From Galeopsis tetrahit (taxonomy: Eukaryota; Streptophyta; Magnoliopsida; Lamiales; Lamiaceae), in the NCBI GenBank assembly GCA_963675135.1, contig OY776127.1, forward strand, positions 86,537,182 through 86,601,181: a stretch of DNA of 64,000 nt. Direction: 5' to 3'. Of this stretch, positions 25,701-35,830 are shown one piece after another. The position numbers and the translations under genes were made by a program. Under the pieces are notes generated by a model. The model was not told where the DNA came from. It saw only the letters and a list, made by a program, of their open reading frames with translations, and did not search any database. How positions within the stretch are numbered: the first letter of the stretch is position 1; each line of letters opens with the position of its first letter.

Positions 25701-26865
25701 AAAGGGCGCGGCTAAAGGAACCCGGATTTTTTATGAGTACACCCAGGAGATGAGAACACACATAAAATGGATGAGAACACCCACCTGAAAAATTCAAATT
25801 TACCCTTTCTCCATTAAAACCCTAATTCATTCCCTTCCTCGTTTCTCAATTTCAGGAACACCCACCTCCATTCCTTCCACTTTCCTCCGTCAACGCGGCG
25901 CGGCTACCCACCTTACGTCGGCGCGGCGCCGCCCAACTCTCCACCTCGTCGCGGCGTGCGCACCCTCTTCCCTCCGTCACCGCGGCGCAGCAGCGCCGCC
26001 CACTGCGCATCCCTCCCCTCCGCTTCACCGCCCGGCTGCCCATCACCTGCGTCGCCGGTGTAGCTGCCTTTCCCTCCCCTCACACCTGCGTCGCCGGCGA
26101 CGCGTGAAGTCGATTTAAAAAAAAAAAAAACACGCCGCCCTCTCATCGTCCGCCGCCAACCCTGCCCTCGTCCGCCACTGCCCCTCCCCTTCGCGGCCGC
26201 ACGCATATTCGCCCCTCCCCTTCGCGGCCGTTCGCGGCCGCAGTTCCTCCCCCTCGCAGCCGTTCGCGGCCGGCCTCCCTCCGTTCGTGCCTCTCGCCGC
26301 CGCCTAAGGTAAGTTGAAAATTAGGGTTAAAATTAGGGTTTTGTATGTTGTTCGGGAATTTCTTTCAAACAATTTCGGTTTGTTTTGTAGAAATTTTTGA
26401 ACAACCTAAATTTGTTCATGTAAAATTTTCGAACATTTTGATTTTGTTTTGAACTTTTTTTCGAACAATCTTTGTTTTTCGAATATATTTACTTTGTTTT
26501 GAAAAAAAATTCGAACAAGTTGTTCGATTTTATTTTTTCGGACAAATTTAATTTGTTTTGAATTTTTTTTCCAACATATTGAGTTTGTTCGTTAAAAAAT
26601 TTCGGACATCTCAACAATGTTTGGGTAAAATTTTCGAACATATTAAGATTTTATTTTTATTGTTGAAATTTTGAGATTTTTGGTGGTGATTTGGGTGAGA
26701 ATGATGAATCGTAGTGAAATGTAATGGATGGGTGTACTCATCCGTCCATTTATTAAAAAATTTGCAAGAAGGGTACAAATGTCATTTCGCGTACCCTTTG
26801 TGTTAAAAAAAATAATTCGGTGGGTGTACTCATAGGAAATCCGGGTGCCTTTAGCCGCGCCCTTT
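25701..26865. mobile_element. TIR element carrying a GC-rich leader-like segment
   Basis: Inverted termini of about 45 bp: AAAGGGCGCGGCTAAAGG followed by ACCCGG and ATGAGTACACCCA at the left; the inverse at 26822-26865. Inside, 25860-26310 is very GC-rich (CGCGGC runs) in otherwise AT-rich DNA. It is preceded by AAACCCTAATT and ends in a splice-donor-like CTAAGGTAAGT (about 26306). Then follow 26380-26650, about eight degenerate repeats around TTCGAACA. The layout resembles a captured promoter, 5' exon and intron start (Pack-MULE-like), but no known protein is encoded. A truncated relative lies at 41208-41720. The target duplication is obscured by A/T runs. Confidence 0.72.
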
Positions 26866-27435
26866 TAAAAAAAAAAGCCCAAAATAAAGTCTTGGCTTAT
26901 AGGTTGCCCAAATTAAGCATTTACTGTATTTATTTTTGCCCCAACAAAAATTAAACCTTGGCTTAATGAATCAGAATGTATAAGTTACTACTCCTTACGA
27001 TTTTTAATATATGTCGTTTTAACCTTTCGTTTTCTTTTTAAAGTATATGGCGTTTTACACTTTTTAATATAAATTAATTGTATTTCTTTTAAATTTAACC
27101 TTAAAATCACTAAATATCTTCATAAATGTGTTTTTTTTATGAAATGTACCATCATTAATTAAGGATAACATGAGAAATAATTTATTTTATTAATATGTAT
27201 GAATGAGCTTAGGATACATATATTTTTAGAAGAGTGTATTAGTCTATATGATAATGAGAAATAAAAATTATTGAAACCGTTTGAACCACATTGCATAATG
27301 ATCAATTTGGTAATTAAGCAAAATCGTCCGACTCAAATTATCCCAAAATAGACATCGAATTAAGTTTTAAATGACAAAATACGTAGTAAGGACTACGGAG
27401 CACATTATAATATTGTCAAATCTGGTATGTATTCA
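26866..27435. other. intergenic AT-rich spacer
   Basis: No gene or clear element; a weak TACTCCTTACGATTTTTAATA MITE-like end occurs at about 26988. Confidence 0.45.
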
Positions 27436-28068
27436 AGTTAGTACACTGTGTACTTGAGTAGACTTTGATTTATTTTTATTTTTTTTAGAAAAAGTGTATG
27501 TTATTATAATTAAAAAATGTATCTTTGTTTTTTTAATGAAAAGTGTATGTTATTATAACTGAAAAATATATGATATTATAACTGAAAAATGTATGATCTA
27601 TTAATGAATGATATTATGTATGCTAATGATACACCTTTTGATTATTTGTACTTGCACTTTTGTTACTTTGTACTTGCACTTTTGTTACTATTAATGATAT
27701 TATTAGTAAGTGCAGGTAAAAAACTCAAGGGATGAAAAATGTATGATCTATTAATGAATGATATTATGTATGCTAATGATACACCTTTTGGTTATTTGTA
27801 CTTGCACTTTTGTTACTATTAGTGATATTATTAGTACACCTTTTGGTTATTTGTACTTGCACTTTTGTTACTATTAATGATATTATTAGTAAGTGCAGGT
27901 AAAAAACTCAAGGGATGACCACTAGGCTATGGAATTCGAACACGTGACCTTGTGGTAAAAAACTCAAGGGGTGACCACTAGACTACTAAATAAATATGCG
28001 TGCAATATTCTATTTATTCGCATGTTTGACCGGTTTACAAGTGAACTCAAGTACACCGTGTACTCTAT
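27436..28068. mobile_element. TIR element with internal tandem repeats and tRNA-like Pol III boxes
   Basis: The termini match in inverse: AGTACACTGTGTACTTGAGT at the left, and AGTACACGGTGTACTTGAGT on the opposite strand at the right. The interior has tandemly amplified units containing ATGTATGATCTATTAATGAA, GATACACCTTTTG and TTGTACTTGCACTTTTGTTA (27583-27916). On the minus strand about 27990-27925 shows TAGTCTAGTGGTCA, then 32 bases later GGTCACGTGTTCGAATTCC: A-box- and B-box-like spacing as in tRNA-derived SINEs. The composite origin is inferred. Confidence 0.65.
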
Positions 28069-28146
28069 AATATTGGAGTATATGGTATTGCACTTAATCA
28101 TGATTAAGAAAAAAAATTTAGAGCGTTAGATTTAAAATATTTTTTT

Positions 28147-28276
28147 GTCAACCCCCTAATAACGGCACGTGCGAGTTCCCCGCATACGGCTCAAGTGGCG
28201 GAGGCCTTTTCCTTCGCGCTTCGCTGTAGCGATGCTTCGACCGCGACTGGTCGTCGCTTCTGGCCACCTAACCTTC
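28147..28276 (-). other. GC-rich group II intron-like fragment, possibly organellar DNA
   Basis: On the minus strand GAGCCGTATGCGGGGAACTC is followed by GCACGTGCCGTTATTAGGGG. This resembles the conserved GAGCCGUAUGCGG...CGCACGUACGGUU hairpin of bacterial and plant mitochondrial group II introns. The adjoining bases are GC-rich (GCGACGACCAGTCGCGGTCG), unlike the flanking AT-rich DNA. It probably represents nuclear-inserted mitochondrial DNA. It ends about 145 bp upstream of WAT1 gene A. Identity is from remembered motif similarity only. Confidence 0.5.
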
Positions 28277-28421
28277 AAAAAAGTCCTTCAACAACCAATT
28301 TTTCGAGGCCCTTTTTCATTCTACTCGATCCAACTCTAGGAAGATTAATCCTGTTACTGAGTAAGTAATTTAGTTTAGATTCATCCATCAATTGGTACAA
28401 ACAGAAAAAAATCATTGAGAG

Positions 28422-30494
28422 ATGGAATCGAGGGGCGTGTTTTCATGGATGAAAAGGTCAATGCCTTTTATGGTTATGGTGTTGGCAGTTACAGCTTTGG
28501 CTACAAACATGATTGTAAGCAAAATGGCTATGTCCAATGGCACCAGCTTCTTCGTTTTATCTGTGTATTCTAATGCTTTAGCTACCCTTATTCTGTTTCC
28601 TTGCGGATTCCTCTTCCACAGGTTGGGCCCTTTTATTTTTGTGAAAATTAGTCTTCTTGTGATTATTGCTCACCAACTGTTCGACGTATTGCCTGTTTGG
28701 CAGGTCAAAGCGGCCTCCCCTTACTTTCCCAATTCTCTGCAGGGTTTTCTTGCTTGCTTGCTTTGGGTTAGTAAAATTATTGATATATGTTTTATATTCT
28801 TAATCTACTGATTACATATGATTTAATTTGGTTGTTTTTGTATCAGTTGTGTAGCTGATATTGGTAGTTATGCTGGCATAAATTATAGTTCTGCAACACT
28901 TGCGACTGAGTTGTTGAATCTTGTTCCAGGTTTTACTTACATACTTGCCATCATTTTCAGGTTCTTTCTTCCCTGTCCTGCTATTTTCAGATATATGGGT
29001 GAATTTGTTGATTTTATTGCTCGATTTCAGCACAATAGATCATATTTCATTAAGTCAAACCTAACTAGTTTGCTGAATCCTAATTTGCATTGTTGTCGGA
29101 AAATCTTGTCAAGGCGACTCAGTTTCTTGATTTCATTGTGAAGTGAGTTGGGTAACACAATTGAATGAACTTCAAGCACATAGTTTTATTAGTATTGAGC
29201 AGGAATAATTCAGTTAGAGGTTGATCTGCTATAGTTTTCACTGAAAGCCCTGATCATATTCTAATAACTAAACCTAATTTACGAATATTATATATCAGCA
29301 TGCATTGCTGTGTGAACCATATGTGAACATGTTTTAGAAAAGCCATGGTACCAAGAATGCTGTGAGGAAGGCCAAAGGGAGGATCATCCTTGCTCTGTGA
29401 TATGTGGAAATGAGAAAGTAGCTAAATAAAGATGCCAAAGATAGATTTTAAAAATGCTGGCAGTAGTGTAGTAGTTCTCAAGATATACTGATTCCTTATG
29501 CTTTGGAGTATTTTCTTCCTTTGTGACCCAATGTTGATTCTGAACTGGATTTTGTATTAGGATGGAGGGATTAAATTTAAGAAGATCAAGTGACATTTCG
29601 AAGTCATTAGGAACTCTGATTTCAATTGCTGGGGCGTCTATTGTTACTCTCTACAGCGGACCAGCAATCTTGAATAAGTCACTGACTTTAGGCTCTTCTG
29701 GACTTTTTTCGTCATCACAGCAAAATTGGATTGCTGGAGGTATCCTACTTGTAACGGCTGTTTTCTCGACTGCAGCATGGTCTATAGTTCAGGTTTGAGT
29801 CTTTGAATTGTTGAAAAAATAGAGTGAGTTGGGCATCACTAAAAATATGCAAATCACATGATCCATTGCAGACTTCAATTCTCAAGATATATCCTGCGGA
29901 GATGATTATAGTTGCTATCTACTGCCTCTTTGTGACTACACAATCTACCGTGGTTGCATTGATCGCTGAAAAAGACTTATCAGCTTGGAAACTTCCAGCA
30001 GAGATGGGTCTGGTTGCTGTTTTATATGCAGTAAGCAAGTACACATTTGGCCTCAATTGGTTTCAATAATACAAATATTCCTATAAAAATTTACTCTTTT
30101 GTGTTGAATGCAGGGAATAATCAACATAACATTTCGACTTTACATGATGTCCTGGTGCCTTTCTAGGACTGGCCCACTTTTCGTCTCCCTATTTAATCCC
30201 TTGACAATTGTTATATCTGTTGTCATTGGCGTCGTCTTCTTTAATGAAGCTCTGTATTTTGGAAGGTACGGTCTGAACTCGATGTTACAAGGTCGTCGTT
30301 TCCTGGTGTCTTTACCTTATCTGAATTATTCGATTGAATATTCTTGCAGTGTGGCTGGGTCAGTGGTGCTCGTTGTCGGGTTTTATGCTGTTATTTGGGG
30401 TAAGGCAAAAGAAGACAAGGGTACTGAAGTTGGTAATGTAGAGTCAACAAGCCATGAGGTCCCCTTATTGCAGGATGGTATTGAAGAAGCATAA
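28422..30494 (+). CDS. WAT1-related protein A (nodulin MtN21/EamA transporter)
   Basis: Predicted ten-helix drug/metabolite-superfamily transporter. Characterised relatives move auxin at the tonoplast (WAT1) or export amino acids (UMAMITs); the substrate here is unknown. Seven exons: 28422-28621, 28704-28766, 28847-28960, 29561-29792, 29872-30030, 30114-30265, 30350-30494 (TAA), 354 residues, the normal length. The first EamA half (about 12-145) has the helix-1 SKMAMSNGTS and INYSSATLATELLNLVPGF. The second (about 190-325) has WIAGGILLVTAVFSTAAW, GIINITFRLYMMSWCLSRTG and GVVFFNEALYFGR. The cytosolic tail ends with the family-like VPLLQDGIEEA. It has the longest exon 1 of the cluster (five residues more than C and D). 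Intact. Confidence 0.93.
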
Positions 30495-31669
30495 GCTTAC
30501 TTCATTTTGATTTTTTGGTCCAATTTAAATGTCGCGGAACCAATGTTCTTTTCTAATTAAGTCAATTAATGAATTCCAAGTAGTTGATAATAAAAGAAAC
30601 TAAAATAAATCCAATGAGTTTATAAGTAAATGATTAATTGAAAATTTCACAATAAAAGGTAGATCAAATAATTGAAGAAAATTAGGACATATGTGTGATG
30701 AAGGCCTAACTCTACACTTAACCTCTCTGTCGTAAGAGTGGATCTGACTCCAAAGTCCTTGTAGACGCCAAAGAATGGAAGGTTTGGAGCTCATAAAAGT
30801 GTCAATCGTGGAGTGTGGATCTGACTCCAAAGTCCTTGTAGACGCCAAAGAATGGAAGGTTTGGAGCTCATAAAAGTGTCAATCGTGGGTACTGAATACG
30901 ACTCAATCCAGAGGAAGTTCCAACCCTGATCATATGTGTGATGAAGGCCAAACTCTAGGCTTTCAATCCATTAAGTGAGAGGATTGCCCAGGCTTATAAG
31001 CCCACCCAAGACCATCCCGAGGATTGCCCAGACTTATAAGCCCACCCAAGACCATCTCTCTATCCGATGTGGGATACCTTAATACCCTCCCTCACGTGAG
31101 ACGGCCCGATGTGGGATACCTTAATACCCTCCCTCACGTGAGACGGGGACCAGGTCGACACGTGGTTCCACACAGGTGGATCCACACATTACACTTAAAA
31201 CTCAGGTGTTAAGTGAGAGGATTGCACAGACTTATAACCAACCTAAGACCATCTTTCTATCCGATGTGGAATACCTTAATAATATGCATACTTGATACCT
31301 TAGTAGCAACCGCATCCACGAAGAATTCCACTAAAGGTCCTGAAAACCGCCTCCGCATGCAGACTACCCGGAGAAGAAGCACGGGAACCAAATGAAAGAT
31401 GAACCCTAGATTAAAAAAAAAAAGGAGAAAACAAAATTAAAGTATAATCATAATTAAAGTGTATTTGCGACCCTACCAAAAAAAATAAAAATTGTAAGAG
31501 GAGTCATATCTGACATCCAGTGTAAGGTGGGTAATTAAAGAAAGAAAAGCATACAAAACGCCAATTAAAGCATCTTGGATTTCACACACACACCCGTGTG
31601 GTGTGGGTGTGTGTTTGTAAAGAGGACAATAGTAGAGGAGCCTGCAAAGAGGAGTCTCTGGTATTGGCA
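30495..31669. repeat. spacer between WAT1 A and B: LTR-like remnants with tandem duplications
   Basis: 30738-30814 and 30815-30891 are a tandem pair (77-base unit beginning GTGGATCTGACTCCAAAGTC). 31064-31104 and 31106-31146 are a 41-base pair beginning CCGATGTGGGATACCTTAAT. GAGAGGATTGC(C/A)CAGACTTATAA occurs three times (30979, 31019, 31216 areas). CCGATGTGGGA and CACGTGAGACGG phrases are typical of plant LTRs, but no complete element or flanking duplication was found. At 31584-31618 a CA/GT run forms an inverted microsatellite. No gene. Confidence 0.65.
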
Positions 31670-33256
31670 ATGGCAGCAACATGGATTCAGAGGTCACTGC
31701 CTTACATAGGCATGTCATCAACAGTTGTAGGTTTGGCTGTAAGCCAAATTATGAGCAAAATGGCCATTTCCAGTGGCACCAGCATCTATATGTTAACTGT
31801 CTATTCTAATGCATTAGCCACTCTTATTCTATTTCTCTTCCACAGGTAGCTTCATTTTTTAAATTTTAATTTGGCTCTTGTGTATTGTTTGTAGCTTAAA
31901 GTTGTTAATAGTGCAGGTCAAAGCACCCCCCTTTATCATTTCCTGTCCTCTGGAGAATTTTCTTGCTTGCTTCGTTCGGGTAATATAAATCTCGATTCCT
32001 GATTCCTTATCTCGATTCCTTATTTCTAATTTTATTTATGATGTATCAGATGTTCGGGCGAGTTTTGTGTCAGCATTGGTATAAGCTATAGCTCCCCAAC
32101 ACTTAGTACTGCACTCTTGAATCTTGTCCCAGCCTTCACTTTCATTCTTGCTGTTATTTTCAGGTATTTGTTTGTTTTCATTTTGATTCATTCGGTTATT
32201 CATGAGTTATGACAAATACAATATAGTATTAGTTCAAATACAGTATAGTATTAGTTCAAATATCACAAGAGTGCAACTATTTATGTGTTAGGATGGAGCA
32301 AGTAAATTTCACAAGGTTAAGTAGCATTGCTAAAGTTTTGGGTACTATAACGTCCATTTCGGGGGCGTTTATCGTCACTCTCTACAATGGCCCGTCTCTC
32401 CTGAATTGTAAAACCCCCTTAGTTGAAAACTGGGCGCTTGCAGGGTTCCTGCTTTCGTCTGCCTCTCTTGCTTTTGCTTCATGCTGCATATTACAGGTTA
32501 TTTTCGTCGCTTTGACTATGATTGTCTGGTGATTATTATGTACTAACTCGAATTTTTTGTTTTTGGATTAAAGGCCTCCATACTGAAGATGTATCCTGAC
32601 GAAGTTAGGCTTATTGGTTTCTACTGTCTTTTCGTCACGCTCCAATCTTCAGCGGTTACTCTGATTGCAGACACGAGCTTAAGCGCTTGGAGACTCGAAA
32701 CGAAGATTGGATTCGTTGCTGTTCCGTTTTTGGTAAGCGATTGGGAGTGATCATCGTGTAGGGAGCCTATTACATTGTGTTGTTTTATTTCTATTGTAAC
32801 TGTACTGTTGGGGTATTCCTGATACCCAATTAATACAATTTTGCTGTTTCCAAAAAAAATCATAATAATAATTCGAAAATGTTTTGAGTGCAGGCTATCT
32901 TCAACGTAGCGTACAGACTGTATGTTACTGCTTGGTGCATTTCGAGGAGAGGTCCGTTCTTCGTTACTCTGTTTAAGCCGTTAACGGTTGTTGTGGCGGT
33001 TGTAATCGGTGTTATCTTTATGAAACAACCTCTTTACCTTGGCAGGTATGGTTTCAAATTCAACTCGATTTACTTTAGATTTAGATCGATTTCTCTGTTT
33101 CACTTTTTATGTTTAATCTTCGTATTCAGTTTGGTGGGGGCATTGGTGCTGATAGTTGGTTTCTATGGTGTGATATGGGGCAAATCGAAAGAAGTGAACA
33201 CGTGTGAGGACATCTATCTTGAAGCTCCTCTATTGCACAATAATTCTGTACTATAA
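31670..33256 (+). CDS. WAT1-related protein B (nodulin MtN21/EamA transporter)
   Basis: Second member of the tandem array. Exons 31670-31845, 31917-31979, 32050-32163, 32292-32496, 32574-32732, 32894-33045, 33130-33256 (TAA), 331 residues. The start chosen gives MAATWIQRSLPYIGM, aligned with copies C and D; an in-frame upstream ATG at 31598 would add an unconserved leader. It carries SKMAISSGTS, SYSSPTLSTALLNLVPAF and GVIFMKQPLYLGR. Three oddities: exon 1 is 9 bases shorter than in C and D, removing three residues at the end of helix 2 (LATLILFLFHR). The inter-domain loop is short (exon 4 is 205 bases against 223-232). The C-terminal tail is about six residues shorter. No frame break, so probably functional. 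Confidence 0.92.
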
Positions 33257-34130
33257 GATTTTATAAGCAATTTTGTATCAATATTGCAAGTAATTCGATT
33301 AGATTATGCAATTATATCAATCAATAAACATGAAATAACTTGCGAAAAATATTTTTATATATAATTAGAATTAAATAAAGCGAGCCGGTGATTTTTTTTA
33401 GCTCATTTATACAAGTACAAATTGTACCATACATAAATAAAATAATTAAATATTAATATAATTTTATTAATTAAATGAATAAAAGGGAATACATAATAAA
33501 ATATGATAAGTTGGAGTATGACATTTCAAAAATAAGAAAAGACGTGAGGAATATTAAAAGAATAATGAAATTTTAAAGGAAAGAAGTGGTGAAGAAATTC
33601 AGAAAATGAAGAATTATAAGGATTAATGGAAATGATTATTAAAAGTTAAATTAAGAGAAAAAAAGAAAGGAAAAGGTGATGAAGAATTAGAGAAAAAGGA
33701 AAACTAGAAAAATCAAGGGAAGAAAGTATGGCATGAAAGGAATTTATCAAAAGAAATTAGGATCCAAGACCATTTGAGTTGGAACATATATGATTAAAAA
33801 CTATTCAGAGAAAGTTATTCAATTTTTCATCTATCACAATTAATTTTTTTTTTTTACAAACTATCCTCCTCACAATTTATTATATTATTTTTTCTTTTAA
33901 TCACATTATCACTAATGCAACTACTTATTCTATCATATTTTTTAATCCACACATCTAAAAGCACATTGATAGTTTTTATCGGGATGGAGGGTGTATATAA
34001 TTAATTTAATAATGGTTATACACCCAATATATAAAACATAATCTTTACATATTAATGAAAATTAATATTAAAAAAATTAATTGACAAGTGACAAAATAAA
34101 TTTAATTTAAATGTCTATAATAAGAGTTTG
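33257..34130. other. spacer downstream of WAT1 B
   Basis: AT-rich. Includes the 3' UTR of B and a purine-rich stretch at 33480-33780 (GAAGAATTAGAGAAAAAGGA-type). No gene or element end recognised. Confidence 0.5.
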
Positions 34131-34800
34131 ACTATATGCACCTCCATTTCAGAGAGATGCACGCCCCCGATAGATGCACCCTCCAAAATTTGACAAAATA
34201 AATGCACCCTCCCTTCAAATTGTCATAAATACGCCTTTCTTCATTTTATCTATAAAATACACATTACTACACACACCCTTCCAAACTCTAATTCTATCTC
34301 CCTCACACTTCATCTTCCTCCCCATTCCCCCGTCGCCTCCACCGCACACCACCATTAGCCAGCAGCCTCCCCCTCCCTCGAGTTCGCCGGCGCGAGGACT
34401 CTGCTCCATTTTCCCCGCCCACCCCGATCTGTAAAAAAAAAAAAATTATGTCAGCGGCTGCACGACTGCCCCCTCCTCCGTCCATCCGACGCCGTCAGTC
34501 CAGCACCCGCCCCAGCCGCCGCCCCTTTTTTTTTTCTTTTTTCTGTGTTTTTTTTTCGTTTTTTTTTCGTCTCGACCACTCCCCTCCTCCGCCACCGCAC
34601 CAGCCGTCGCGGCCTCCGCACCCTCCGCCCCGCACCAGTAAGTTTTTTTTTTTTAATTCGAACCTGTGTTATCGACTATATACACTCCCGTCGACAACAG
34701 GTTGTCGACGGGAGTGTATATGGTCAACATTACAGTGTCGATCGACCTTTGTTTGTCGACGGAAGGATATATGGTCGGCACTGGTTTGACGAAATAAAAA
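34131..34800. mobile_element. GC-rich leader-like segment of a truncated TIR-type element
   Basis: The left end TATATGCACCTCCATTTCAG resembles the TIR of the element at 40435-41115 (CTATTTGCACCTCC); no matching right end was found. The interior 34310-34640 is C-rich (CCCCCTCCCTCG, CCGCCCC) and ends with a splice-donor-like CACCAGTAAGT. Reading frames are proline/serine-rich low complexity, not a known protein. It also holds a perfect palindrome at 34678-34721. Confidence 0.5.
34678..34721. repeat. perfect 44-bp palindrome
   Basis: Arm ATATACACTCCCGTCGACAAC at 34678-34698 and its exact inverse at 34701-34721 are separated by two bases. A diverged third arm copy (TTGTCGACGGAAGGATATAT) follows at about 34753-34773. 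Confidence 0.9.
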
Positions 34801-35830
34801 AAATTGTTAGTTTTTCTAAGTTTTGATAATGGTGTTTGTTAATGGGTTTGATAATGGTGTTTTATGAATGAATATAGTTGATTTGTTTAAATTTTTGATT
34901 TTTTTTTAATTTCTTGCTAACGGAAAAAATGGTGACGACGGCCGAAAGTTTGGTTTAGAGATAAGGTGAAAGAAATGGTAGTGGGAGCTCAAACTCAACT
35001 CGATTGTTTATTTTAAACTCGAAATTTGATTTGAAATATAATATAAAACTCACGTGATAACGTAATAAATAGTAGTAATACTAATACTCTATCTGTTCCA
35101 TTATTGAATTTTCATTTATTTTGAGTGTTAGATTAAGGAATATAGTAAAATAATGTGATTGTAAGTTAAAAAAAAAGCGATTTTCTTTTTTTTTTAGTAA
35201 AACAAAGGGAGTATTCAAGGCTTTCATACTTTTAGTTGATTAGGGCATCTCCATTTACTCCTTTTGTTTCTCCATCATTTTCCTTTTGTGACATTGAAAA
35301 AATTAATAGATACATTTGGATTTGAGTCTTGTTTTATGGACTATTCAATGAATTTATTATTATTTTATTTTGAGATTTAAAGATTTAAATATTTTGGGAT
35401 TTAAAAAAATACAATGTTGTAAGAATTTACTTTGTAATGCACTAATGAAGAATTAATTAAACTTAGGCTGATTAATATTATATCCGTCTGTCTATAAATT
35501 TTATATTTTGTCATTTTGGTCCGATCGTCTATAAGTTTTTCATACCCTTTTTCGTAAATATTTTTTTATTTTTTATTTTTACACTCCACTTTACATCTTA
35601 CTTTTTCTCTCTATCTCGTTCTCTCAATCACATCACTTGTACTATATCTATTACTCGTATTTAATCACGTTGAAATAAAAATAGTGTAGTAATGATTGCA
35701 AGATATGGGTCATATCATATTCATATATGTGGTCCAATTTGGGCACATAAAAAGAAAAGAATAGAATGCAAACTATATACTATATCAGTTGAAGCAAAAA
35801 TTATAATTCCTGCAAATTTGTAGGGAAGAA
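34801..35830. other. spacer upstream of WAT1 C with partial MITEs
   Basis: 35092-35212 is a weak Stowaway-like element (TACTCTATCTGTTCC ... AAAGGGAGTA). 35476-35670 is one end of the 24094-24365 MITE family (CCGTCTGTCTATAAATTTTA ... TCACATCACTTGTACTATAT). TATA-like ACTATATACTATATC at about 35772 lies 60 bases before the WAT1 C ATG. Confidence 0.55.

Noticed and set aside
25852..26206. Long Arg/Gly-rich reading frames on the minus strand in the GC-rich block
   Set aside because: They exist because GC-rich DNA lacks stop codons; composition is low complexity, no family is recognised, and the block sits inside a TIR element.
34174..34826. Proline-rich frames (up to 113 codons) that might be a small gene
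   Set aside because: Low-complexity C-rich DNA without homology, ending at a splice-donor-like site; treated as part of a transposon-like segment.
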